From contig CAYQYT010000002.1 of NCBI GenBank assembly GCA_964421815.1, positions 1-64,000 of the forward strand: 64,000 nt of DNA. Reading direction: 5' to 3'. Shown here one piece after another: positions 53,190 through 62,100 of this stretch. The position numbers and the translations under genes were made by a program. Each line of letters begins with the position of its first letter. The first letter of the stretch is position 1. The notes below the pieces were generated by a model. That model searched no databases. It was not told where the DNA came from and was given only the letters and a program-made list of their open reading frames with translations. The stretch comes from DTU089 sp964421815 (GTDB taxonomy: Bacteria > Bacillota > Clostridia > Oscillospirales > Acutalibacteraceae).

Positions 53190-54304
53190 GCTTTAACCTC
53201 CTTTTTGCTGTGACGGAATTTAACGGAGTATTGAATAAAGAATTCACAGCCAACAAGCATAAGAATAACAATACCCACAATGATTTCCGAGAAAGATGAG
53301 TTGAGGCGTGAAGTGTCGGCAACCTTTGAAACACCGATTCTCAAGAAGACCACAATAGCGGTCATAACCGTCATAATAAAGGGGTTAAACTGACCAAGCC
53401 AGGACATAAGAATTGCGGTAAAGCCTTGACCGCCAACAAGGTTTGTGTTAATGCTGTGGTCCTTACCGGCAACAAGGAGCATACCCGTAACACCGCACAA
53501 GGCACCGGAAATAAGCATGGTACGTATAATAACCTTTTTGACGTTGATACCGATGTAGCGGGCGGTGTTTTGACTTTCGCCCACAACGGAAATCTCGTAA
53601 CCCTGCTTGCTGTATTTAAGGTAAATGTACATAACCACGGTGATAAGAGCCACAGTTAAAATGTTTATGAAATATTCGTTGTTGCCCACAGCGGGGAAAT
53701 TACCGTAGGGTACGGGGTTAATAACATTTGAGCCGCCGCCCTCTATGTAAACGTAGTATGCGATAATCTGTGTGGCAATGTAGTTCATCATAAGGGTGAA
53801 AAGAGTTTCGTTGGTGTTAAACAACGCTTTGAAAACTGCGGGAATAACACCCCAGAGAGCACCCGCGAGAATGCTTGTAACGGCAATGACAACAATCAGA
53901 GCACCGTAGGGGAGTTTTTCACCGAATTCAATCATACAGAATATGGTGGCAAGACCGCCCATGAGAGCCTGACCTTCGGCACCGCAGTTCCAGAATTTCA
54001 TTTTAAAAGCGGGTGTAAGGGCGAGAGCGAGGCAGAGAAGAATTGCAATTTCCTGCAAATACTTCCAGAGCATCGTGGTGCTTCCCTGAAAAAGTCTGCC
54101 GAAAACACCGGAAAACATAATTTGGTATGTTTCCCCGAGATTTTTTTCGGTAATTGCCATTGAAAGAAATCCCACAAGGAGAAAGCTTATTAAAATTGTG
54201 CAACCACGGATAAGCCACGCTTTCCATTGGGGCATATCGTCCCGCTTAACAATATGGAAAAGGGGCTCATGATGTTTTGTTTGAGTGTGTTTAGCCATTG
54301 TCAT
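53186..54304 (-). CDS. Purine nucleoside-type ABC transporter permease (NupP/YufP-like)
   Basis: A 372-residue membrane protein, the larger of the two permeases. It has 'WNCGAEGQALMGGLATIF' near residue 127, 'NETLFTLMMNYIATQI' near 163 and 'VVGESQNTARYIGINVKKV' near 240, all standard for this family. It starts inside the end of the ATPase gene (14-bp overlap) and ends inside the next permease, so the three are translationally coupled. Confidence 0.92.
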   Translation of the reverse strand: MTMAKHTQTKHHEPLFHIVKRDDMPQWKAWLIRGCTILISFLLVGFLSMAITEKNLGETYQIMFSGVFGRLFQGSTTMLWKYLQEIAILLCLALALTPAFKMKFWNCGAEGQALMGGLATIFCMIEFGEKLPYGALIVVIAVTSILAGALWGVIPAVFKALFNTNETLFTLMMNYIATQIIAYYVYIEGGGSNVINPVPYGNFPAVGNNEYFINILTVALITVVMYIYLKYSKQGYEISVVGESQNTARYIGINVKKVIIRTMLISGALCGVTGMLLVAGKDHSINTNLVGGQGFTAILMSWLGQFNPFIMTVMTAIVVFLRIGVSKVADTSRLNSSFSEIIVGIVILMLVGCEFFIQYSVKFRHSKKEVKA

Positions 54305-55835
54305 TCTCCTTTCCGTTATTGTCCGATTTTGTCATAAGATAACCGATTTCTTCTTTTGTGGCAGTGCGGGCATCCACAACACCCGTGATTTTACCGGAGC
54401 CGATAACCATAATCCTGTCGCAAAGTTCAAGAAGAACATCAAGGTCCTCGCCCACGAAGATAATTGCAACACCTTTTTCTTTCTGTTCGTTGAGAAGATT
54501 ATAAATCATATAGGATGAGTTTATATCAAGACCGCGGACGGGGTAGGCGACCATGAGAACCGTGGGTGAGGAAGCAATTTCCCTGCCCACAAGAACTTTT
54601 TGCACGTTACCGCCGGAAAGACGGCGGACGGGAGTGTTTGCGCCGGGGGTTACAACCTCAAGGTCGTTGATTATTTTGTTTGCAAGGTCCTTGGGATTTT
54701 TACGTTTAAGAAAAACGGAGTGACCCTTTGTGTAGCTTCGGAGCATCATATTATCAACAATGTCCATATTGCCCACAAGGCCCATACCAAGTCTGTCCTC
54801 GGGAACGAATGAAAGCCGGACGCCCATCTGCCTTATCTGTAAAGGAGTTTTGTCCCTGAGACTTTCCTTTTTGCCTGTTTTGGGGTCAAAGTAGAAAATA
54901 TCGCCGTATTCAATCCTTTGCAGACCTGCGATTGATTCGAGCAGTTCTCTCTGTCCCGAACCCGCAATACCTGCAATACCGAGGATTTCGCCGCTGTTTG
55001 CGGTAAAGGAAACATTGTCAAGAACCGTTGCACCGACTCTGTCAACACAGGTGATACTGTTTACCGTAAGTCTTTCACGGGGATTTACGGGGTCGGCACG
55101 TTGAATGTTAAGGTCAACCTTTTTGCCCACCATCATTTCCGTAAGTTCCGATTCGTTTGTTTCGGCAGTATTTACCGTACCCACGTATTCACCCTTGCGG
55201 AGCACGGAAACTCTGTCGGAAAGGGAGAGAACCTCGTGGAGTTTGTGTGTGATAATGATGATGCATTTACCGTCATCACGCATTCTGCGGAGAATATTGA
55301 ACAACTTTTCGGTTTCCTGGGGGGTAAGAACGGCTGTGGGTTCGTCAAGAATGAGAATATCGGCACCTCTGTAAAGAACCTTGACAATTTCCACGGTCTG
55401 TTTTTCGGAAACCGACATTGTGTAAATTTTCTTTTGGGGGTCAATTTCAAAGCCGTATTGTTCGCTGATTCTCTTGATTTGCTCCGCGGAAGAAGCAAGA
55501 TTGTATTTGCCGTCCTCAATGCCCAACACAATGTTTTCCGCGGCACTGAAAACATCAACAAGTTTAAAATGCTGATGAATCATACCTATTTTGTAGGTGA
55601 ACGCATCCTTGGGGGATTGGATACGGGCTTCTTCTCCATCAATGAAAATCTGACCTTCGTCGGGGAAATAAATACCCGAAATCATATTCATAAGAGTGGT
55701 CTTACCGCTTCCGTTTTCGCCTAAAATGGAAAGAATCTCACCACGGTAAGCGGTAAGATTAACATTTTTGTTGGCGACTACTTTGCCGAAAGTTTTGGTA
55801 ATGTTTTTAAGTTCAATAGCAGGTTGTTTAGCCAC
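54291..55835 (-). CDS. Double-domain ABC transporter ATPase (NupO/YufO-like)
   Basis: A 514-residue protein with two nucleotide-binding domains. Domain 1 has Walker A 'GENGSGKTT' near residue 38, a non-standard signature 'MSVSEKQTVEI' near 148 and Walker B 'ILILDEPTAVL' near 163. Domain 2 has a degenerate Walker A 'GIAGSGQRE' near 292, signature 'LSGGNVQKVLVGREI' near 409 and a degenerate Walker B 'VLMVAYPVRGLD'. One canonical and one degenerate site is normal in the BmpA/sugar ABC group. It powers nucleoside uptake with the two permeases and bmpA product. Confidence 0.94.
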   Translation of the reverse strand: MAKQPAIELKNITKTFGKVVANKNVNLTAYRGEILSILGENGSGKTTLMNMISGIYFPDEGQIFIDGEEARIQSPKDAFTYKIGMIHQHFKLVDVFSAAENIVLGIEDGKYNLASSAEQIKRISEQYGFEIDPQKKIYTMSVSEKQTVEIVKVLYRGADILILDEPTAVLTPQETEKLFNILRRMRDDGKCIIIITHKLHEVLSLSDRVSVLRKGEYVGTVNTAETNESELTEMMVGKKVDLNIQRADPVNPRERLTVNSITCVDRVGATVLDNVSFTANSGEILGIAGIAGSGQRELLESIAGLQRIEYGDIFYFDPKTGKKESLRDKTPLQIRQMGVRLSFVPEDRLGMGLVGNMDIVDNMMLRSYTKGHSVFLKRKNPKDLANKIINDLEVVTPGANTPVRRLSGGNVQKVLVGREIASSPTVLMVAYPVRGLDINSSYMIYNLLNEQKEKGVAIIFVGEDLDVLLELCDRIMVIGSGKITGVVDARTATKEEIGYLMTKSDNNGKENDNG

Positions 55836-55910
55836 AGTAAACCTCCGTTCGTACTAATTCTGAAGAAACGGTTACAAAGGTTTTGGAGCCGTTTCTTCAA
55901 AATCAGTCCG

Positions 55911-55932
55911 GGGCGGGAGTTTCCTCCCGCCC
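55911..55932 (-). terminator. G/C-rich hairpin between bmpA and the ATPase gene
   Basis: GGGCGGGAG (55911-55919) pairs perfectly with CTCCCGCCC (55924-55932); on the minus strand the loop is GAAA. A second stem (55861-55871 with 55889-55899) follows. Neither has a strong T-tract, so partial termination or mRNA protection favouring the binding protein over the rest of the operon is likely. Confidence 0.6.
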
Positions 55933-55948
55933 GGGTTTTAATTACTTA

Positions 55949-57184
55949 TTAGCCGTAATTTCTGTCAAGGAGAGTGATACCGTCGATTTCAACGTCGAAG
56001 TAGGGAGCGGAACGGTGTTTTGATTCATAGAATACGCCGTTTTCGATAACTTCCGTATCTTTCTCGAAGTTTGCGTCAGTATCAACATCAGCAAGGTAGC
56101 TTGTTAATTTTTCGCCCTTAACCGTGAAGTTAGCGGTGTCGAAAACATTGATTGAACCGTCAAGGAGTTTAGCCTTAACGTCAGCAACCTTATCAGCAGT
56201 GCCTTCAGCGGCAGCCTTTTCATTGATATCTGTAAGAACAACTGAGCCTGTTTCGATTGTACCTGTCCAGTCGGTGTCAATAGCAGTACCGTTCTGAACA
56301 CATTCAATCATGTATTTGAAGTAGGGAGTCCAGTCGATTCTTGAAGAAACGATGAATGTGTTGGGGCAAGCGGCAACAGTTGAACCGTTGTAAGAAACGT
56401 TGGGAACACCTGCTTTTTCGCAAGCTGTGGGAGCGCCCATTGAGTCAGCGTGCTGGCTGATAAGAACGCAACCGCCGGAAATAAGAGCCTGTGCGGCTTC
56501 TTTTTCGAGCTGTTCGTCATACCAGGAGCCTGTGAACTTAACATCCATTGTAACAGAGGGGCAAACAGATTTTGCACCAAGGTAGAAGGATGTGTAACCG
56601 GAAATAACTTCTGCGTAAGTGAAAGCGCCTACATAACCCATTTTAGCCTTGTCAGCGGTGATGTCGCCCTTGTCAATCATTTCGTTGAGTTTAAGACCTG
56701 CGGCAACGCCTGCAAGGTATCTGCCCTGGTAGATTGAAGCAAAGGAGTTGTGGAAGTTTGCAAGACCTGCTGTGTGAGCCTGTGTACCTGTTGCGTGGCA
56801 GAACTGAACATCGGGGTATTTTTTAGCAGCGTCAATAAGGAAAGACTCATGGCCGAAGCTGTCTGCAAAGATGATGTTGCATCCGTCAACTTCAATAAGT
56901 TCAACGGCAGCGTCGTAGCAGTCTTTTGACTCGGGAATCTGAGTCTTCTGAGCATATTCAACACCCATTTCTTCACAAGCGGCTTTTGCACCGTCCATGA
57001 AGTTTCTGTCATAGGTTGACTGCTCGTCATGAAGGAAGATGAAACCAACTTTAACTTCTGCTTTATTAGCGGGAGCGGCAGTTGTGTCATCGCCTGCGGG
57101 TGTTTTCTCGCCGCATGCTGCGAAGCAGCCTACTACCAATACAAGAGCAAGGCAGAGAGCGAGAACTTTTGTGAATTTTTTCAT
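55949..57184 (-). CDS. BMP-family nucleoside-binding lipoprotein
   Basis: A 411-residue lipoprotein. The signal ends at 'VGCFAACGEK' with the lipobox 'FAAC', and a Thr/Ala linker follows. The core has the BmpA/PnrA pattern: 'KVGFIFLHDEQSTYDRNFMD' (start of the fold), 'IFADSFGHESFLIDAA', 'FASIYQGRYLAGVAAGL' and 'ISQHADSMGAPTACEKAG'. Such proteins bind purine nucleosides for ABC import. It sits between xpt (33 bp) and the ATPase gene, and its codon choice (CTT, AAC, GGC-rich) suggests strong expression. Confidence 0.93.
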   Translation of the reverse strand: MKKFTKVLALCLALVLVVGCFAACGEKTPAGDDTTAAPANKAEVKVGFIFLHDEQSTYDRNFMDGAKAACEEMGVEYAQKTQIPESKDCYDAAVELIEVDGCNIIFADSFGHESFLIDAAKKYPDVQFCHATGTQAHTAGLANFHNSFASIYQGRYLAGVAAGLKLNEMIDKGDITADKAKMGYVGAFTYAEVISGYTSFYLGAKSVCPSVTMDVKFTGSWYDEQLEKEAAQALISGGCVLISQHADSMGAPTACEKAGVPNVSYNGSTVAACPNTFIVSSRIDWTPYFKYMIECVQNGTAIDTDWTGTIETGSVVLTDINEKAAAEGTADKVADVKAKLLDGSINVFDTANFTVKGEKLTSYLADVDTDANFEKDTEVIENGVFYESKHRSAPYFDVEIDGITLLDRNYG

Positions 57185-57217
57185 TCTTGTGACCTCCGTT
57201 TATGGAATTTTTTATTT

Positions 57218-57802
57218 TCAGCAATCCTCGTCAGGTGTGAAAGTTATTTTACCGTCACACATACTGTCAACGATTGCTAAAGACCTGACTTTGTAGCCCT
57301 TTTGACGAAGTGCTTTACCGCCGGGCTGGAAGCCCTTTTCAATGGCAATACCGATGCCCACAACCTCTGCACCGGCTTGTCCGATAATGTCAATGAGAGC
57401 ATTGCAAGCGTTACCGCCCGCCATAAAATCGTCAATAATTAGCACCTTATCGTTTTCATTAAGGTATTTTTTGGAAATTTTCATTTGATAATCTTTGCCG
57501 TGGGTGAAAGAATAACAGTTGGCGGTATAAACATCGCTACCTACATTTTTGTGGTCGCCCTTTTTGGCAAAGAGGGCGGGGATTCCGAAACGCAGAGCCG
57601 TGGCAACAGCCATTGGGATTCCCGAAGATTCAATGGTGACAACCTTTGTGGCGCCGCAGTCCTTGAACAGTCGGTAAAACTCCTTGCCCATTTCGTCAAT
57701 GAGGATGGGATCCACCTGGTGATTGAGGAACATATCCACCTTTAAAATATCGGTACCGATAGCCACGCCGTCCTTAGCGATTCTCTCTTCCAAAAGTTTC
57801 AT
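57218..57802 (-). CDS. xpt: Xanthine phosphoribosyltransferase
   Basis: A 194-residue enzyme making XMP from xanthine and PRPP. The PRPP-binding motif is 'VLIIDDFMAGGNACNA' near residue 125, with 'VVTIESSGIPMA' near 57 and the start 'MKLLEERIAKDG' as in Bacillus Xpt. The start at 57802 has a GGGAG site; an upstream extension is unlikely. It leads the purine transporter operon, so uptake and salvage are joined. Its leader shows no purine riboswitch that I can recognise. Confidence 0.95.
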   Translation of the reverse strand: MKLLEERIAKDGVAIGTDILKVDMFLNHQVDPILIDEMGKEFYRLFKDCGATKVVTIESSGIPMAVATALRFGIPALFAKKGDHKNVGSDVYTANCYSFTHGKDYQMKISKKYLNENDKVLIIDDFMAGGNACNALIDIIGQAGAEVVGIGIAIEKGFQPGGKALRQKGYKVRSLAIVDSMCDGKITFTPDEDC

Positions 57803-57841
57803 CTGAAAATCTCCCACTCGTTCAAAAAATGTACACAAATC

Positions 57842-57870
57842 ATTATACATATATTGTCGAAATATTGCAA
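57842..57870 (-). promoter_or_regulatory. Sigma-A promoter of the xpt-bmpA operon
   Basis: On the minus strand TTGCAA (57865-57870) and TATAAT (57842-57847) are 17 bp apart, giving a leader of only about 35 nt. Confidence 0.7.
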
Positions 57871-57902
57871 TAGAAAACCGATACAAAAAATAAAATATTT
57901 TT

Positions 57903-58479
57903 TGTCGTAAAAATGTGCAATCGGCAAAGATTGCAGAAGGCTTTTTCGGGTCTTTTGGGTATCGTCAAATTGCACAAATATATTTTTGAAAACGCTGCAA
58001 AAATGCAGAACGAATGTTGTTTTAAGTGTAAAGGTATTTCATTTTACAGGGAAGTTTTTTGCATTTTTCTCTGTGATGCTTTAATGCAATTACTTCCCGA
58101 TAAAATAAGGAAAAAATCTTAATAATCGAACAATTTTTCTGCATTTGCGGTTTTGGAGAAAAAACGCAAATTGTAAAGAACATACACTTTACACATATAA
58201 TTGTTAAAAATTCACAATAAACAGCAGATCCATACCGTTTGCCCCGAGGGAATAAAAACCCGGGTAAACATAAAAACAGAGGGAGGGTATCACCTGTTCC
58301 GAGGCTGATAAAATCGCCGGAACGATTACGGCAACTTTTCATCGCAATTCTGAAATCTTCGGCTTTGATTTTATTTCTCAAAATTTCGTAAAAAATACCA
58401 AAATAATCCACTTTCGGCAAGGGGCTTTACGCACGCGTAACACATTATAAGAAAAAATACATAATTTTCCGCGAAAGTA
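57903..58479. other. Gene-free stretch with minor secondary structure
   Basis: No frame here has a credible ribosome binding site. A segment at about 58220-58295 is G/C-rich and can form stems (GTTTGCCC against GGGTAAAC, enclosing GAGGG/CCC pairing), so a small structured RNA is possible. An 11-bp motif ACGCACGCGTA at 58429-58439 recurs at 59070-59080. Confidence 0.3.
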
Positions 58480-58508
58480 TTGACAAGCAGAGCAGCATAT
58501 TGTATTAT
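58480..58508 (+). promoter_or_regulatory. Near-consensus promoter of the structured RNA/giant protein unit
   Basis: TTGACA (58480-58485) and TATTAT (58503-58508) are 17 bp apart. Transcription would begin near 58515, right where the dense secondary structure starts, about 600 nt before the start codon at 59120. Confidence 0.8.
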
Positions 58509-58514
58509 TAGTGT

Positions 58515-59106
58515 GACCATAAGGTTGGGGCAGTGGGGGTATTATACCCTCAAGCCGAAAAGGTCGGTTTTCGGCCTCGGTTTGTGAGGCACAATTTCGG
58601 TCGGGTGAAACAAACACTCGGGTTTCGGTACGGCGTATGCCGTTTCCGCGGAGAATATCTCCGAATCGTGTGTTTGTTTTGCCCGGGCGGAAAGGTCAGT
58701 ACCTCTCCTGTCTTATAAAGTGTGTGGGCGCTAAGTGCACAAAGCGGTGCTGCAGGGTGCAGCAGCGGTGGAGTGCGCGGCGGTCGGTAACGACATAACG
58801 CTCACCGCTATGCGCTCTGAGCAATTCGGCGCTGTGCACTTTGTAAACGGCCCACGGTTAGTCACATCCTATCGGACGCGGAGTTTTAAACGGCGGTGGG
58901 GGATTTCACTTTTGTTCGGCAAGGTTCTTGCCCTGCCGCCCTTCGGGTGTTATTCTTTTGCCGGTTTTGTCCGGGCTCTGTGTCGTTACGGAAATTTATG
59001 AAAGGGGGACTGTGCGACAGAAATGTTTTTCCGCAATCGGTGCGTGTTTGCGGTATTCGTTTTTAGTTAACGCACGCGTATTTTATGTATTGGCGTACAA
59101 AAAATA
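58515..59106 (+). ncRNA. Large ornate structured RNA or leader (about 600 nt)
   Basis: The segment is far more G/C-rich than its flanks and packed with perfect helices. Local stems include 58537-58549, 58554-58575, ACGGC-GTAT-GCCGT (58630-58643) and CGGAGA/TCTCCG (58649-58663). The last two sit in a junction closed by AAACAAACAC/GTGTTTGTTT (58608-58617 with 58670-58679) and CGGG/CCCG. A second domain is closed by GTGGGC/GCCCAC (58724 with 58850) and AAGTGCACA/TGTGCACTT (58733 with 58833) and holds GCTGCA/TGCAGC and a GTAA tetraloop (58783-58794). Further stems follow to 58980. No credible ORF or strong terminator interrupts it. I cannot match it to a known RNA class. Confidence 0.6.
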
Positions 59107-59119
59107 TGGAGGTAAATTT

Positions 59120-62100
59120 ATGAAACAATCCACTAAATTGTTAAGCATGATTCTTGCACTCATAATGGCATTTAGTTGTATGACTGTTATCGGTAGCGCT
59201 ACAAAAGAAGACGTTACCAAAGATAAAATGACATATGACTCAGTTGACGACGCTATTCTTAGTGCAGAACAGGCTGCAACAGTTCTTTTCAACTATTTGG
59301 ATGCATCAGTAATGCCCGGCTTGGGTACTGTGGACCTCAGTGTTCTCGGTGAATTGAATCTTACAAGTATCGACAATGCTGTATCATCCATCTACAACTT
59401 ACTTAACAACGGTACTGTAGGTTTTTTGGCTGTTTCGGTAACCGACCTTAAAAACCTGACCGCAGGTAAGAATCTTCTTAAAGGCGTTCAGAGAAGCGGC
59501 GGCGACCTTAATGTAGCCTATGCCCTTTTCAACTACCTTGGAGCAGACGGAACCGTGAAGGTTGTTAAAAAAGCACCCTACGGTCTTCTTACCAGTAACG
59601 GTATTTCCCTCGGTTCACTCCTTAACGGTATAGTCAAGAGCTTCGCTGATATCAGTGAAATCAATGGTATTCTCACAGACATCAACGGTTATGTAACCAA
59701 GATGGTTTACGACATGCTCATCCACGGCTCCTATAAAGAGGGTTATGAGAACAACAGCTATCCTTCCGCTGAAGATCTCGGCGGCACACTTCCTGCCGGG
59801 TTAACTACTATTGACAGCATAATCGACATGGCTGTTGCAGGTCTTCTTACAAGCCCTCAGGATTATGAATGGGATGAAGTTACACCTACATTGAAAAATT
59901 GGGATATGAATTCCTATGTTATGCCCACATTTGCAAACAACTATACTGCAGCAGATGCGGCAACATATCTCAGCCTTTCAAATCCAAGCAACAGCATTTT
60001 TGCTCTTCTTGACAAAGTTGCTCCCTATGCAATTTATGACCTTGGTATCAATCCTCTTAACAACAACCTCAAGAAAGCTCTCTTTGACGCTGTTGAGGCA
60101 GAGACTAAAGAAATTGATATAAGCAAGGTTCCCGCAGATGCTAAAACAGCATTTGAAGCCGACAAGGAAGATGGTACTGAAAGTTATATAACATACATCT
60201 CATACGACAAAATCTTCAAGAGCAGCGACGGTGAGTGGTATTATACAACTCTCAAGAACTCAGAGAAAATCGGTTCTAACGGTGAGCCGGAGACTGATAA
60301 AGACGGCAATGTAGTTATTGAAAAGGTTCGTAAATATTACAGAATCAACACTGCGTCTGCAAACTCTTTCTTCGATCTCATTAACTGGGATTGGAACATT
60401 ACTGCTCCCAACCCCGTTAACGGTACAGCAACCGGAGCAATCAATGAACTTGATTATGCAGGACTTATCAGCCAATACGGTTCAATCACTCAGGCTCTTA
60501 ACCATCTTGTATATATCGTTGCTGAAAACGCACTTTCCGACTATGCAGGAAAGTACTTTAACGAAGTAGTTTACGGTGATGCAGAGGCAGGTAACCCCAT
60601 CTGGAAAGACGGAGCTACATCCGCGGCAGAAGGTAATTCAACCGTATTCCTTAAAAACGTTGAGCGCATCGTTAAATTCCTTCTTGCGGAATATGCAGAT
60701 AAGATTTTCGGTGAGGATTCACCCTATGTTGCTTGGGAATATTCAGATGTTGAAAATATGACTCTTGTTGAGCTCATTGCACACATCGGTCCCACATTCT
60801 TTGAGGATGCAATGCCCCAGCTTATCATGCCCAAGGATGAAAATGGCTTGGTAGCATTCCACGACGGTGTTCAGATTCTTGAATTCGGTGCAATTGTAAT
60901 CCGTGAGTTTATGACTGAAATTACTCCCGATGTCAACTACGATGCACAGATTTTTGCAGCAGGCACATTGACCTCTGCAGGAGGCAGACAGTTCGCGAGT
61001 CATTCCGCAGACGAATGGTTCGACCTTATTCTTAATATGGGTATGGACATTGCCTACACATATCTCAACCAGATTACAAACTTCAACACTGCTATTCCTG
61101 CACAGGAAATCACAGCAACACGTTGGCAGGGTATGCTTGACAACGCAATCCTTTGGGCTGTTGGCTACGTAAGCAGCGCGGACGGTGCAAACGGCGTTCT
61201 TAAAGGCATTTCAAAGAATGAAGTTAGCGCAATTACCGGTCCTCTCAATAAGCTCAGCTACATCTTAAACACAATCCTTCCTCTTGAATTTGTTAACGGA
61301 TGCACAACCGCAGCTTATGACCTTGACGTTGAAGTACTGTTTAACAAGGTTAAAGATCTCTTCCAGAACTTCAACCTTGATACAATTGTTAGTCTCTTCG
61401 GACGTAACACAGACCCAAACACCTACAACATTCTTAACACAGGTGACGTTGTTACAACCCTTCTTGATGTTGTAGATAACATTCTTGCTCTTGTGCTCAG
61501 AGCCCAACTTCTCGGCACACACGAAAGTGTTAACGCTCTGCTTCAGAGTGATAACCTCAGCACGGTAATCGCAAATCTTCTTAACCAGCTTGAAGCAAGT
61601 GCACCTGCTCTTCTTACAAGTGCTCTTCCCGTAGTTTGTAAGCTTATTCCCGATTTGGGCGGCGAACAGGAACTCGGTGAACCCAGCATCGGTCTCAGAA
61701 CTACTGTTGGTCTTAACAACGGTGCTTCTCCCACGGATAAAGACACGGGAGCTGTTAAAACCACTTTCATGATTACAAACGGTTCAACAGGTCTTTGGAG
61801 AGGTTATAAGGACGCAAGCGGCAACACTCAGAATGATAACCATTACAAATACCAGATTACCGATGTAAAGGCTTATAACTATGATGGTTCTGCTTCACCC
61901 TATATTACAAACATAACTCTTAGTGCCAAAGAACTTGACTACAGCCAAGCAGCAACAGTTACTTATACAGTTGCCAACGTAACCGACCCCGGTGTCATTG
62001 TCAGATTCGACGTATCATATAAGGTTCTTGATGAAGACGGCAATGCTCTTGCTAATAAGACGTTTGTAAAGTCATCCTATGCATGGTTGAGTTATTACGA

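Noticed and set aside
55101..55724. 207-codon plus-strand frame inside the transporter ATPase gene
   Set aside because: It lies opposite Walker and signature motifs of a clear ABC ATPase and shows no coding features of its own.
57803..57900. Guanine riboswitch before xpt
   Set aside because: I searched the minus strand for the conserved junction sequences and found none between the promoter and the start codon.
58022..58420. 132-codon minus-strand frame in the gene-free region
   Set aside because: No ribosome binding site, Cys/Phe-rich random-looking composition, and overlap with a structured segment.
58515..59106. RNase P RNA, tmRNA, cobalamin riboswitch or group II intron
   Set aside because: The conserved core elements of RNase P, the tRNA-like ends and tag frame of tmRNA, the B12-box and intron domain V are all missing.
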